Source: a virus
Reading direction: 5' to 3' (one strand)
Length of the DNA stretch: 49,641 nucleotides
IMG/VR virus record: IMGVR_UViG_3300025319_000030
Location: 1 to 49,641 of that record
This document shows, one piece after another, positions 22,847 through 32,992 of the stretch. Within the stretch, counting starts at the first letter, position 1, and the number at the start of each line of letters is the position of its first letter. The translations under genes and the position numbers were made by a program. The notes under the pieces were generated by a model that was not told where the DNA came from, did not search any database, and worked only from the letters and a program-made list of their open reading frames with translations.

Positions 22847-25075
22847 ATGGCACAATATAGACTCAAACTCCCAATAAATTCAGGATTTGGTTTAATCTCA
22901 GTTAACGGGGTTGCGCCTGTCCAATATTACGAGGAAGGATCAATTTTAAACATTGCGATATCTCTAATAAATGGATTTACATCCATTCAATGGATTAGAT
23001 TAGGTGTAGTTATTTCTACAGCTACATCCTTTAGTTTTACCATGCCGTCTGAGGATGCAAGTGTTAGCATTGAAGCTTCGAGTGATCCTGTCCCGATTAA
23101 CGGATATGGCCTGAAATATTTTACTGAATTTTACGATACATTGGGAAGTGTCACGCTTGGAACCGGATTGGTTAGGCTGGAAATTTTGATGGATGGATAC
23201 GGGGGTTCGGTTACCGAACTTCAAACAAGAGGAGCATCCCTAAATTTTGGGGACAATCAAAGGAATTTAACCGATATAATTATCGGTCAATCCTTAGATT
23301 TTAGTCTTTATTCTCCGGCTGATTATTTTGGTGATTTGTTGACCGTTGGAATCAGGGATGCAATGGTAGTTCTTTACAAAGATTCTATCGTAAAATTCCG
23401 TGGTTTTTTGACTCCCGATTTTGTCGAATTTGAAAATGATGGTGGAATTCAAAGCTATCAATTTACTGCGGTTGACGGGATGAAAGGATTGGATTCTATC
23501 CGTTCACAGCCTTTGATATTTCCAGGCGGAACGAGTGGAGTCAGGGACAAAGCTTTAAATGCTTTAATCGGGGCTTTGAATCAGTCATTTCCGACAGCTA
23601 GAAAAGTTAATATTTCATGCGACATTTATGAAGATAGGATGTCAGATTTATCCTGTATGTTTTTGCAATTTTTCACACCGGAAGCAGCTATTTACACTGA
23701 CGGAGAACGTGCTAAATATTCGAATGACACGGTAGTTTGGAACGAAACTTTATTTTTGTCAGAAGTCATTGAAATACTCTTGAAACCTTTCTTATGTCGT
23801 GTATTTCTCTGGGAGGACGAATTTTATGTGATTCGGGTTGCGGATATGAATAAGGCCACAATGAGGCTATTCAAGTTTAATTCTAATTCCGATTTCAATG
23901 TATTGGGATCTATTACAAATGATTTGGTAGTTGGATGCGGTGATATAACAAGGGTAGGGGTTATCCGATCCAGCCGGGCATATACTGAATTCACGGCTAT
24001 AATCAATTTAGGGGTATTGGTACAGCAAGCTAAAGGAGCTGTTTATGAAGCTAATTTTGGAGTTGATGATTGGTATGTAGCATCTCCAACAAGTCCATAC
24101 CCGGGTAGATATGTTCTAAGAAATTGGGACTATGTGAACGCAAGACCTTCTAATCAACCTACATCAGTTCCTACCGGAGACCTGGCATTAGTGCAATACG
24201 TGTCTGACAATTTAGGTGAGTATTGTCAGATCTGGACAACTACCACGACAGCCGGATTTTCAGATCCAAACATTTCTTATATCAGATTGCTTTCAAGTGA
24301 TGCCGGGGTAGGATTCATAATTGCGGACGAAATAGCCAATAAACTAAGCCTTGAATTCCAGTTTGGTTTGATTCCGGTGTCAAGTTCTGATCCAAAGACT
24401 TTTGGGAATCATTCGGTAGCTATTCAGGTGAAAATAGGCAGCTTTTATTTAAGGGAGTCTGCCACACCTAATGTTTACGAATTCACTACAACCGTTGCTT
24501 TTTGCGTATTTCCCTGTCAAAATAGCCGTAAATTCAACACGGTAAAAATTACGAATGTGGTAATTCCGACAACTGATTTTGTGGAGGTTCGAATGTATCA
24601 ATTAATTTTGAATACCGGAAGCCGTCATCAATATCGGGTCATTTATAAGGGATTTAAACTAAGTATTGAGGAAAATGTGGCCTTTACATTGGCTCAATTG
24701 GGAGCTAAAGGGGTTACAAATGTTCAATATTCGAGCGTATTTTCAGATTATGAAACTAATATTGGGGACACAATCACAAATATGAGCACATCCGCTATTA
24801 AGCTAAATATTGCCGATACCCCTGTTTCTAAAAATTGGACATCAAAGGATTTCACAAGCGAACCGCTTTTAGGGGCGCAAGTTCAGGATTTAGCCAACTT
24901 GTATGGAAGGCCTTCTCAAATATTAAGAGGAACAATTCAAAGATTAGATATTAAGCCTTATGAGGCTTTTATTTATGAGGGAAAATACTTTGCATTTCTT
25001 AATTTTACACATGATTTTCACCGGAATTCTTGGGAATTTCAGGCCTACGATCTTGGACCGATTGAAACGACATAA
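22847..25075 (+). CDS. Tail tip / hub protein with N-terminal InlB-type repeat domain
   Basis: 742 aa. Residues about 1-80 form one divergent InlB B-repeat-like domain: YYEEGSILNIAISLINGF, then IQWIRLG, then FSFTMPSEDASVSIEA. The rest (TELQTRGASLNF, SPADYFGDLLTVGIRD, FRGFLTPDFVEFEND and a long beta-rich C-terminal part) resembles central tail hub proteins in Bacteroidota siphophages. Position after tape measure supports a role at the tip that contacts the host surface. Starts directly after the tape measure stop. Confidence 0.75.
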   Translation: MAQYRLKLPINSGFGLISVNGVAPVQYYEEGSILNIAISLINGFTSIQWIRLGVVISTATSFSFTMPSEDASVSIEASSDPVPINGYGLKYFTEFYDTLGSVTLGTGLVRLEILMDGYGGSVTELQTRGASLNFGDNQRNLTDIIIGQSLDFSLYSPADYFGDLLTVGIRDAMVVLYKDSIVKFRGFLTPDFVEFENDGGIQSYQFTAVDGMKGLDSIRSQPLIFPGGTSGVRDKALNALIGALNQSFPTARKVNISCDIYEDRMSDLSCMFLQFFTPEAAIYTDGERAKYSNDTVVWNETLFLSEVIEILLKPFLCRVFLWEDEFYVIRVADMNKATMRLFKFNSNSDFNVLGSITNDLVVGCGDITRVGVIRSSRAYTEFTAIINLGVLVQQAKGAVYEANFGVDDWYVASPTSPYPGRYVLRNWDYVNARPSNQPTSVPTGDLALVQYVSDNLGEYCQIWTTTTTAGFSDPNISYIRLLSSDAGVGFIIADEIANKLSLEFQFGLIPVSSSDPKTFGNHSVAIQVKIGSFYLRESATPNVYEFTTTVAFCVFPCQNSRKFNTVKITNVVIPTTDFVEVRMYQLILNTGSRHQYRVIYKGFKLSIEENVAFTLAQLGAKGVTNVQYSSVFSDYETNIGDTITNMSTSAIKLNIADTPVSKNWTSKDFTSEPLLGAQVQDLANLYGRPSQILRGTIQRLDIKPYEAFIYEGKYFAFLNFTHDFHRNSWEFQAYDLGPIETT

Positions 25076-28000
25076 TGGTAACGATTAGTAAATATTATTC
25101 GAGCGTTATAAAAGAAGGTGTAAAGCCTTCCAATCCGGGGAATGTATCTACGGATATCCCTCCGGTGTTGAATGATCCAGACAACGGAGACAACACTCAT
25201 TTACCCGTTTCAATAGAAAGTCCGGCTAACGGTTTAAGTATAGTTCCAAGCACCCAGGTGCTTTCAATTGGCCTAGCTTCATCTGTAAATACAGGAGCTT
25301 TAAGTTCGGCGGACTGGAATACTTTTAACAATAAACAACCCGCTGGAAATTATGTCCCCTACATTGGAGCTACAGGTGACGTAAACTTAGGAAGCAATAA
25401 TCTTACTTTAGATTCCTTATTCTTTAATGACTTACCTCCCAATGGTATAGTTCCACGTCAGATTAAGTGGAATAACGATGATCATACTATGGAAATTGGT
25501 ATGGGATTGGGTGGGGTTGTACAACAGGTTGGACAGGAAGTATATCATTCCCCCGTAAAAAACCAGACAGGTGTAACTATCCCAGATGGTTCTTTGGTAG
25601 CTTATGCGGGATCGGTTGGTATAAGCGGAAGGATTAACATACAACTTGGTATAGCTAACGGCACAATTCCTTCAAGAAGATTCTTAGGCGTCACCACTCA
25701 TGAAATACTCAATGGAGAAGATGGGTTGGTAACTTATTTCGGTAAGGTCAGAGGTCTTAACACTACAGGATCTCCAGTTGGTGAAACTTGGGCTTTGGGG
25801 GATCAGCTATGGGCGCATCCTACACAGGCAGGTAAATTAACCAATATAGAACCTCTGGCTCCTAACCTAAAAATAAGTGTTGGTATTGTGGTGGATGTAC
25901 ACGCTACCACGGGTACAATATTGGTCAACAGCTTATTGGGGTCTAATCTACACGACATTCATGATGTTAATGTAATAAGTCCTTTAAACAAGCACTTAAT
26001 CAACTATGACAGTGCCACGGGTATATGGAAAAACAGCAGTCTAGGCACAATTATAGGGGGTACAACATCGCAGTATTTACGAGGAGATGGAAGCTTAGAA
26101 GACTTTGGAGTATCTGTAAGAAGTGCGGCTCTGACAGGCTACGCAGTCGGGGCGAATAGTGCCTTAGCCGCTACAGATTCAGTGTTGGGTGCTTTTGGTA
26201 AGATTCAGGGGCAGATCAATGCGAGGGTTAGTGGTACAGGCGTATCAGGTCAAGTAGCGTTTTGGAATGGAACGAATAGTCAGACAGGGGATAGTGGGTT
26301 GGTTTGGGATAACACAAATAAAAGACTTGCTTTAAGCACGTCAGTTCCAGAATATAAAATAGATTTGGGTAGATTAGGTGTAGAGAATTCCCAAGATATT
26401 ATAAGATTTCAACCATATAATGCAATATCTAATACATACGGTAGCGGGATTATATGGAAACCCTATTTTACTGGTTACACAAAAAGGAGCGCGGGGATTA
26501 TACAAGTAGCAGAAGCGAATTTTTTTAGATCGGGATTAGCATTCTTTACTAATAACTCAGCGACACAAACAGGAGATTGGAGTGAAAGATGGAGAATCAC
26601 AATGGATGGTAACCTACAATCCAACGGAGCACAAACAATACAAACTTCAACAGGTAATTTAACATTACAGAATAATGCTTTAAATGTAAATATAGGACTT
26701 ACTGATGGGACTGAAAGATTAGAAATAGGAAATAGAACTAGCGTAGGGTCAGATTCACGGGCAATTAGAATAAATAGAGGTGTAACGGGACAATACGCAC
26801 TATTAACAGCTTTAGGTGGCGCAACTAATTTACATTCATATAATGGGGCAGGGGGAGCTATTTTATTTTGGGGTGAAGGTATTGAAAGGGCAAGAATAGA
26901 TTCTTCTGGAAGATTATTAATTAATCAAACATCTGGCACCCAATCAATAGATACTGCTGGCAACATCCGAATCCGCTCACTAACAACTACAGAAGGTGAT
27001 TTTGTACAGGCAGATACAACAGGTGTATTTCAAAGAAGAACGGCTGCACAAGTAAGTACACAAATAGTGCATAATAGCACAAGTTTAAAAGATGGGGGTG
27101 ACGGTACTAAATTTTATCATTTGGGGCAGGATAAATATGATTTATTAAATAATAGCGTAATATCTTCTGTAGACACATGGATATCTAGGGTAAGTGCGGC
27201 TAATAATACTTGGAATAGCGTAGCTTTCGGAAATAACCTGTTTGTAGCTGTTTCAGGGGATGGAACGAATAATAGAGTTATGACATCCCCAGATGGAATT
27301 AACTGGACAATTAGAACTTCTGCTGCAAATAATACCTGGAATAGTGTAACATTTGGCAATAATCTATTTGTGGCCGTTTCTACTGATGGTATAGGAAATA
27401 GAGTTATGACATCCCCAGATGGAATTACTTGGACAGTAAGAACAAGTGCCTCTGACATATTTTGGGATAGCGTAACATTTGGTAATAATTTATTTGTTGC
27501 GGTTGGACAAACTGGTAATGCTGTAAATGTTATGACATCCCCGGACGGCATTAACTGGACAGGAAGAACAGGAGTTTCAAATCCAAATTGGATATCTGTA
27601 ACCTTTGGCAATAATCTATTTGTAGCGGTGTCTCCAACTGGTACAAATAATAGAGTTATGACATCCCCAGATGGAATAACTTGGACGGTAAGAACAAGTG
27701 TTCAATTACCATTTATAAGTATAACGTTTGGAAATAACCTATTTGTAGCTGTAGGAGATTCTTGTGTCATGACGTCTCCTGATGGAATTACATGGACAGG
27801 AAGAACACCGTCCGCTAATAATCAATGGAATAGTGTAACCTTTGGTAATGGGCTTTTTGTAGCCGTCTCTCAAACAGGAACTGGAAATAGAGTTATGACA
27901 TGCCCAGATGGAATAACATGGACCAGTAAAGTTTCAGCAGCAGACAACGCATGGAGTTCTGTAACCTTTGGTAATAACACATTCGTTTCGGTTTCATTTA

Positions 28001-28512
28001 ATGGGTCAGGAAACAGGGTTATGACTTCAGGTCTTGTTCTATCTTTAACTCATTCCAGTTTAACTTTGGACGATGGGGTTAACCCACACGGGACTACTTT
28101 AGATTCCTTGGTGGGACTAACAAAAGGGGGCTTAGTAGAGGGGACGGCTGTAACTCTTTCCGGGACGCTTACAAATAGATTGTTAGGCACCGGAAATGTT
28201 ACTATTAATGTAGCGGAAGAGCGGCAAGAAATAAATAGTTCTGGTAGGTTGGATAATATCACACTCAATGATAAAACAACATTACTTGTAATAACAGGCA
28301 CAGTAAATGAAATAACAGGGCTAAATGCAGGGGGCAGAATAAGAAGAGTTTCTGTAGTTAATTTAACAAGTGATTTTATTAATTTCACATTTGAGAGTGC
28401 AAACAGTTCGGTAGGAAATAGATTAAGAACATCTTTTGGTGCGGCTGTTTATATAACAGTAGAATTAATATACGATCCAACAACGGGATTCTGGTATAAA
28501 ATAGGAAACTAA
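25075..28512 (+). CDS. Tail fibre / receptor-binding protein with 7-repeat propeller-like domain
   Basis: 1145 aa. Residues 1-120 include SSADWNTFNNKQ and YVPYIGATGDVNLGSNNLT, typical of fibres in Bacteroidota phages. The middle has fibre-type segments (WRITMDGNLQSNG, RLLINQTSGTQSI). Residues about 702-985 contain seven repeats with core SVTFGNNLFVAVS ... NRVMTSPDGITWT, period about 42 residues (126 bp), predicting a seven-bladed beta-propeller likely to bind a surface glycan or protein. The C-terminal 160 residues are beta-rich. Overlaps the upstream stop (TAATG). Confidence 0.82.
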   Translation: MVTISKYYSSVIKEGVKPSNPGNVSTDIPPVLNDPDNGDNTHLPVSIESPANGLSIVPSTQVLSIGLASSVNTGALSSADWNTFNNKQPAGNYVPYIGATGDVNLGSNNLTLDSLFFNDLPPNGIVPRQIKWNNDDHTMEIGMGLGGVVQQVGQEVYHSPVKNQTGVTIPDGSLVAYAGSVGISGRINIQLGIANGTIPSRRFLGVTTHEILNGEDGLVTYFGKVRGLNTTGSPVGETWALGDQLWAHPTQAGKLTNIEPLAPNLKISVGIVVDVHATTGTILVNSLLGSNLHDIHDVNVISPLNKHLINYDSATGIWKNSSLGTIIGGTTSQYLRGDGSLEDFGVSVRSAALTGYAVGANSALAATDSVLGAFGKIQGQINARVSGTGVSGQVAFWNGTNSQTGDSGLVWDNTNKRLALSTSVPEYKIDLGRLGVENSQDIIRFQPYNAISNTYGSGIIWKPYFTGYTKRSAGIIQVAEANFFRSGLAFFTNNSATQTGDWSERWRITMDGNLQSNGAQTIQTSTGNLTLQNNALNVNIGLTDGTERLEIGNRTSVGSDSRAIRINRGVTGQYALLTALGGATNLHSYNGAGGAILFWGEGIERARIDSSGRLLINQTSGTQSIDTAGNIRIRSLTTTEGDFVQADTTGVFQRRTAAQVSTQIVHNSTSLKDGGDGTKFYHLGQDKYDLLNNSVISSVDTWISRVSAANNTWNSVAFGNNLFVAVSGDGTNNRVMTSPDGINWTIRTSAANNTWNSVTFGNNLFVAVSTDGIGNRVMTSPDGITWTVRTSASDIFWDSVTFGNNLFVAVGQTGNAVNVMTSPDGINWTGRTGVSNPNWISVTFGNNLFVAVSPTGTNNRVMTSPDGITWTVRTSVQLPFISITFGNNLFVAVGDSCVMTSPDGITWTGRTPSANNQWNSVTFGNGLFVAVSQTGTGNRVMTCPDGITWTSKVSAADNAWSSVTFGNNTFVSVSFNGSGNRVMTSGLVLSLTHSSLTLDDGVNPHGTTLDSLVGLTKGGLVEGTAVTLSGTLTNRLLGTGNVTINVAEERQEINSSGRLDNITLNDKTTLLVITGTVNEITGLNAGGRIRRVSVVNLTSDFINFTFESANSSVGNRLRTSFGAAVYITVELIYDPTTGFWYKIGN
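27180..28030 (+). repeat. 126-bp tandem repeats encoding propeller blades
   Basis: Seven units. A 30-bp block is near-identical at 27271, 27397 and 27649, multiples of 126 bp apart; a diverged copy is near 27523. Unit five is shorter. Nucleotide-level identity suggests recent duplication or gene conversion. Confidence 0.8.
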
Positions 28513-28513
28513 T

Positions 28514-28834
28514 ATGAACATAACGTCAGATCAAATCGTAGGTTTACAAAGAGAGTTAATAGGATTAATGACTGAAACTCTCCCTCTTGTGCAAAAGTAC
28601 TGGTTACAGAAACTATTCAGAGAAGTTTCCGCTGAATATAATGATTTACTGAATATTTATGGAAATTGGGAGGATCAAAATAAAGGTAAAAGCTTTCAAG
28701 AATTTCTGACTCTTAATTCTGAGTTTAAAATATTACTTTTAATAATTAAAGATATAACATTCAAAAAAAGTGATTTTATTAATATTCAAATGACAAAATA
28801 CCCTACATTTAACTTACTGTTTACAAAAATATGA
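28514..28834 (+). CDS. Hypothetical protein, 106 aa
   Basis: Mostly helical, starting MNITSDQIVGLQRELIGLM and ending with a Lys/Phe-rich tail. Lies between fibre and spike genes with an ATGA overlap to the latter, so it may be a fibre or spike chaperone; that role is inferred from position only. Confidence 0.6.
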   Translation: MNITSDQIVGLQRELIGLMTETLPLVQKYWLQKLFREVSAEYNDLLNIYGNWEDQNKGKSFQEFLTLNSEFKILLLIIKDITFKKSDFINIQMTKYPTFNLLFTKI

Positions 28835-31428
28835 TTATGAACAAACAACAAATAAAACAAAAGCTAGAGGGAATTAAGACTATTGTAGATGAAGTGACTG
28901 TACTTTTAAATGAGGAAGAAGTACCTGTAGCAGTTGAGCCTACTCCTCAAAACAAATTGTTGATTGTAGATACAGCTGGGACAATTACAGATTTAGCAAT
29001 TCCTGATGACATTGACAGAGTGCATTTCAGTAACATTGATACATTGTTAGGATTAAGAGCAGCAACTGGTAAAGTAATTGAGATTAAATACATAGGAAAT
29101 AATTCTATGAATATTTTGTTTGATGGATCAATTCCAGAGTCTGACAGATTTAATTTCTCAAGATGGATTAACACTGGTAGTGATGGACTTTATTTTAAGA
29201 AGACAACTAAGGGGTGGAATAACATAGAAGGGGTTAATTTAGAACCTGCTCCTGCGCCAATTCCTCAGCCAAAACCAACACCTCCTGTTGTTGATCCAGG
29301 AACTATAACTTATCCAGAACCTAATCCTGAGGATTCAACTTCTACAGAAGGAACGGAAAATTTTTCAAATCTTCCTTATTTACCCTTTGCTGAATTGTTT
29401 GGTAGAGATACGCAAGCATTCAAATCTATGCTAGGGCAAGTTGGTGAAAAATTAGAACATTTCTACCTGAAAGGTAAATTTGAAATCGTTGAAGATTTGA
29501 TACTTCCTCAGAATATCAAATTTAGTTTTGATTATGATGCCCAAATATTGTTTAAAAATTCTGAAACTCAAATTCATTCGAGGATTCATGCAGATGAAAG
29601 AAGTTACATCTTTAAAGTAGAAGGTGAAAAGAAACCCTCTATTTATCCAACAGCCTGTAATGAAGTTTCATTTTATTGGTTTGGTGTATCAGCACAAAAT
29701 GCACCTGAAATAAATGATGTTTCTTTTGAAACAGCAATTTATTGTTCTCACTTGAATGGTACTTTTGTAATTCCTTTTGAAAGTAGAGATAGTCCAATTA
29801 AAACTTCAAAAACTATTGAATTTGTGTCTTACAACAGACCAAACCAAATGGTATTTCCAGCTTGGAAGGTTAAAGGCAGAGGTGTAGGTTCTGGAACGCA
29901 TCATGATGAAGCAAGTTCTTGCATAAAGTATCTAGGTAAATCTGGGCCTGCAATGAATATCAGAGGCAGCAGATTTGGAACTGTTATAGAAGATTTTAAT
30001 TTAATAGGAATAAATGAAAAACCTAATGAAATTTTTAACTCAGGAATTCTAAATACCACTGCGCTTTGGGAAGTTAAAAATTGGTTAAGTGAAGGAGTAT
30101 CTATTGATAGATATGATGCTTTAACAGGAATTGCTTTTGATTGGGTAGATGGACAGGGTAATTCGTTTCCTTGGTCGGCTCAGTCTACTGTTAGAAATGT
30201 ACAAATTGCCAGGTTTGTAGTTGGACTTAATATCTCTCCGAACTCTGGGGGATATCAAGCTGATACTATAATTATTGACGCATGTAGAACTTACCAATGT
30301 GTTTTTGGAGCCAGTATTGGTCAAGATCAAGCCAGAGCAGTTACTTTCAGAGATTGCATTATGGAAAAGTCATTTTGTTTTTTCACTAATAGAAAATTTG
30401 GAAAAGGTAATGGCTCGTTATTCAACATCAGAGGTGGGCAATATACTACTGCTTTAAAAGCATTTGATGTACAAGGCCAGTTTGGAGGAAACTGTGATTT
30501 TTCAGGAGCATATTTTGAAGCCATCGGATGTATAGGGTCTCTTAATAGTACTGGTGTAAATAGTAATGGAATAGTATTTACGGGGTGTGATTTCTTAATT
30601 GATGATGATGGTTATACTAATCCATCACAGGCTGGAAGATGGGCTGCTCCTTACCTATGCGTTCAAGGAGGATCAAACATTACCTTTATCGGAGGAACTA
30701 TTAGACCTCAAAAAAGATACTTGGGCTTGGATTCAGGCGTAAACGGTCGATTTAACTTCATTGGTGTTGGGTTTGGAGATATTGAAAATATTCAATTAGA
30801 TGCTTTCTCAGTATTATCAAAACAATCAAGATTATCTATTGAAGGATGTACTTGGGCTAAAACTACATTGGACTTTAATAATGTGCCATCAGTTTCTAGA
30901 GATAAAAAATATGTTCGTTGGTCAATTGATTCTTACAAAAACTTTTATGGTGATGGAAGTGTAGGGGGAACTGGAATTAAAACTGTACTGACTCAAGGTT
31001 ACAACATCTCAGATGATTGGGGAAATAATGCGCTGCCTCAAGATACAGAAAGAGTATTTACTGTAAATCTTCATAATGCTATGATTTATAGAAAAGGAGA
31101 TTATGTAACGGGATTACTTAAAGGTGATATTGACGGTATGGGATTAGGATTAGGACAACTTGATCCACCATGTCTTGAAGTACTTGAAGTTAATGGAAAT
31201 GATGGAAATGATGTTACGTTTGGTAAACTAGGCCCTGAAGTTGATATTAGTCTTGATAACAACAGATGGGGCCGAGTATGGGCAGTTAACAAGTGCTGGA
31301 TAAGTGGTAGTCTTCATGAAGAAGTAATAGGTGTAGGTGACTGGTTTAATGACGACAATGGATCAAACAGAATAGGAAGTAATGGTAATCCATTAAGGTC
31401 AATTGTTGGAAAAGTAAGAGGACGTTAA
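28831..31428 (+). CDS. Tail spike protein, putative beta-helix depolymerase
   Basis: 865 aa. An N-terminal helix (MNKQQIKQKLEGIKTIVDEV) is followed by a small beta domain, then a Pro-rich linker near residues 130-165 (PAPAPIPQPKPTPP), then a long beta-strand region. The repeated short strands with Gly/Asn turns (for example RGGQYTTALKAFDVQGQFGG, CDFSGAYFEAIG) suggest a right-handed beta-helix of the pectate-lyase type. Such spikes often bind or cut host capsular polysaccharide. No catalytic residues can be assigned. Confidence 0.7.
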   Translation: MIMNKQQIKQKLEGIKTIVDEVTVLLNEEEVPVAVEPTPQNKLLIVDTAGTITDLAIPDDIDRVHFSNIDTLLGLRAATGKVIEIKYIGNNSMNILFDGSIPESDRFNFSRWINTGSDGLYFKKTTKGWNNIEGVNLEPAPAPIPQPKPTPPVVDPGTITYPEPNPEDSTSTEGTENFSNLPYLPFAELFGRDTQAFKSMLGQVGEKLEHFYLKGKFEIVEDLILPQNIKFSFDYDAQILFKNSETQIHSRIHADERSYIFKVEGEKKPSIYPTACNEVSFYWFGVSAQNAPEINDVSFETAIYCSHLNGTFVIPFESRDSPIKTSKTIEFVSYNRPNQMVFPAWKVKGRGVGSGTHHDEASSCIKYLGKSGPAMNIRGSRFGTVIEDFNLIGINEKPNEIFNSGILNTTALWEVKNWLSEGVSIDRYDALTGIAFDWVDGQGNSFPWSAQSTVRNVQIARFVVGLNISPNSGGYQADTIIIDACRTYQCVFGASIGQDQARAVTFRDCIMEKSFCFFTNRKFGKGNGSLFNIRGGQYTTALKAFDVQGQFGGNCDFSGAYFEAIGCIGSLNSTGVNSNGIVFTGCDFLIDDDGYTNPSQAGRWAAPYLCVQGGSNITFIGGTIRPQKRYLGLDSGVNGRFNFIGVGFGDIENIQLDAFSVLSKQSRLSIEGCTWAKTTLDFNNVPSVSRDKKYVRWSIDSYKNFYGDGSVGGTGIKTVLTQGYNISDDWGNNALPQDTERVFTVNLHNAMIYRKGDYVTGLLKGDIDGMGLGLGQLDPPCLEVLEVNGNDGNDVTFGKLGPEVDISLDNNRWGRVWAVNKCWISGSLHEEVIGVGDWFNDDNGSNRIGSNGNPLRSIVGKVRGR

Positions 31429-31451
31429 AAAAATAATGTATATTTAAAGCT

Positions 31452-31490
31452 ATGAAACAAGTAAATCTAACCCCGGAAAAAAGATTATGA
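31452..31490 (+). other. Possible 12-codon leader ORF
   Basis: MKQVNLTPEKRL ends in TGA overlapping the ATG of the next gene (ATGA at 31487). It may couple translation or be coincidental. Confidence 0.3.
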
Positions 31491-31708
31491 ATAATACAAT
31501 AGAAGTACCTGACGAATTAGAAGTAAAATTTACAGCAAAGGAACTAACTGATTTAATTAATTACCTAGGTACAGGTCGATTCGATTTTGTAAATCCAGTT
31601 ATTACGCTAATCAATACCAAAATTATTGAGGCTTACCAATCAACCGACCCCGTCCCAATCGGAGGCGCAGGCGGTGCAGGAGCTCCGAAACCAAAGGCTG
31701 ATGAATAA
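31487..31708 (+). CDS. Hypothetical protein, 73 aa
   Basis: Starts MNNTIEVPDELEVKFTAKEL with a Gly/Ala/Pro-rich tail (GGAGGAGAPKPKADE). Soluble. First gene of the lysis region. Similar short proteins often precede holins in Bacteroidota phages; function unknown. Confidence 0.65.
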   Translation: MNNTIEVPDELEVKFTAKELTDLINYLGTGRFDFVNPVITLINTKIIEAYQSTDPVPIGGAGGAGAPKPKADE

Positions 31709-32090
31709 GATAAAAAAACATATCAAAGACGTTCCGTTTATTTTACTCGCCCTAGACTTAATTTGGTGGGTTCTGGGACTGTTTAAAATAAACATACTGG
31801 ATTATTGGTGGGTGGGCGAAATAGCCTCCCACAATCTTCTATTTACGTTTTTCATTGCGTTCTACGGCTATATTCACAGGTATTGCCTTTACAGCTGGAT
31901 CTGTATTGGATCATTGGCATTGCTGAATGTTTTGAATATTACTCACTATTTTTGTAATTTTAGCTATTATCAATTTTATGCGGGACTAATAATCCTGCCA
32001 TGTCTTAGTTTTGCAATAATTCGGATAATAAAAAATGAATCCTTTACAAAAAGCTATCCAAACGGCATTAATTCCGGCACTGACTTATAA
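31701..32090 (+). CDS. Membrane protein, about four TM helices (holin-like)
   Basis: 129 aa with hydrophobic segments PFILLALDLIWWVLGLF, LLFTFFIAFYGYI, ICIGSLALLNVLNI and FYAGLIILPCLSFAII. The ATG at 31701 overlaps the previous stop. It lies directly upstream of the recognised holin gene and overlaps it by 56 bp, so it may be a second holin or antiholin; sequence alone does not show which. Confidence 0.65.
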   Translation: MNKIKKHIKDVPFILLALDLIWWVLGLFKINILDYWWVGEIASHNLLFTFFIAFYGYIHRYCLYSWICIGSLALLNVLNITHYFCNFSYYQFYAGLIILPCLSFAIIRIIKNESFTKSYPNGINSGTDL

Positions 32091-32592
32091 AAAAGGTGCA
32101 ATTTCTATTTTTGCAATCCCTGTTTCAGCGATCATGGAACTATTTGTAAAAGGATCTTTTCTTGGGATTTCGGTAAGTTTTGGGATGCTTTTTGGGATGT
32201 TGATACTTTTGGACCTATTTACAGGAATAATAGCAAGCAGGTATGTCGATCATGAATTTATTAGGTCCGATAAATTGGCCTTGACTTTTTATAAGGCGTT
32301 TATGTACGTGGTGTTTTTCTGGATTCTATGGGAAATCAAAATTATCATTGAGTTTCAGGATTCGTGGGTTTACGCTCAAGGTGAACATTTCGTTACATTT
32401 ATAAGAAATTTTGTCTTTATAATTCTTGTCTTGCGGGAATATATTTCAATCGGAGAAAATATTGAAAAGAGATTCGGGAGCAAGCCCTATATTTTTACGC
32501 TTGCAGAAAAGCTATTCGATATCATTGAAAAGAAGTTAATTAAGAAAATCGAAGGCTCAGATATTTGTGATGAAGATGAAAAGAGAGATTAA
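32035..32592 (+). CDS. Phage holin family protein
   Basis: 185 aa. Hydrophobic helices include GISVSFGMLFGMLILLDLFTG, FYKAFMYVVFFWILWEI and FVFIILVLREYISIGENIE. The LLDLFTGIIASR and LREYISIGENIE segments are characteristic of the phage holin 4 (toxin secretion/lysis) family common in Bacteroidota phages. It would permeabilise the inner membrane so the amidase encoded next can reach peptidoglycan. Confidence 0.85.
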   Translation: MNPLQKAIQTALIPALTYKKGAISIFAIPVSAIMELFVKGSFLGISVSFGMLFGMLILLDLFTGIIASRYVDHEFIRSDKLALTFYKAFMYVVFFWILWEIKIIIEFQDSWVYAQGEHFVTFIRNFVFIILVLREYISIGENIEKRFGSKPYIFTLAEKLFDIIEKKLIKKIEGSDICDEDEKRD

Positions 32593-32992
32593 ATATATAG
32601 TCATTCATACAACCGCAACTCATCAGACTGCAACGGTTGAAAATATCCAAAGATATTGGAAGGAGAAATTAGGATGGAATAGCCCTGGGTATCACAGAAT
32701 CATTGAGCCTGACGGAACTATTAACAAGCTGGAATCTTTTGATAAGCCTACTAACGGGGTTAAAGGTCACAACCGGAATTCAATTCATATCAGTTACATA
32801 GGTGGAATTGATAAGGAAGGAAAGTCTATTGATAACCGTACTCCGCAACAAAAAGCCGCAATCATTGATTGCATCTGTGAGGCTATCGGGTACGCTGGCA
32901 GAAGGCCTTTTATTCAAGGCCACAGAGATTTTGAAGGCGTTAAAAAAGATTGTCCATGCTTCGACGCATTGGAAGAATATGCCAGGATATGA
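32570..32992 (+). CDS. N-acetylmuramoyl-L-alanine amidase (endolysin)
   Basis: About 140 aa. Amidase_2/PGRP fold: YIVIHTTAT supplies the first zinc His, GYHRIIEPDGTI follows, HNRNSIHISYIGG is the substrate-groove segment, and GHRDF ... KDCPCFD supplies the second His and the Cys ligand. Cleaves the amide bond between MurNAc and L-Ala in peptidoglycan. No signal peptide, so export depends on the holin. ATG 32576 is an equally possible start. Confidence 0.92.
   Translation: MKMKREIKYIVIHTTATHQTATVENIQRYWKEKLGWNSPGYHRIIEPDGTINKLESFDKPTNGVKGHNRNSIHISYIGGIDKEGKSIDNRTPQQKAAIIDCICEAIGYAGRRPFIQGHRDFEGVKKDCPCFDALEEYARI

Noticed and set aside
25075-31428. Diversity-generating retroelement acting on the fibre or spike
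   Set aside because: No reverse transcriptase gene and no template/variable repeat pair with A-biased changes found.
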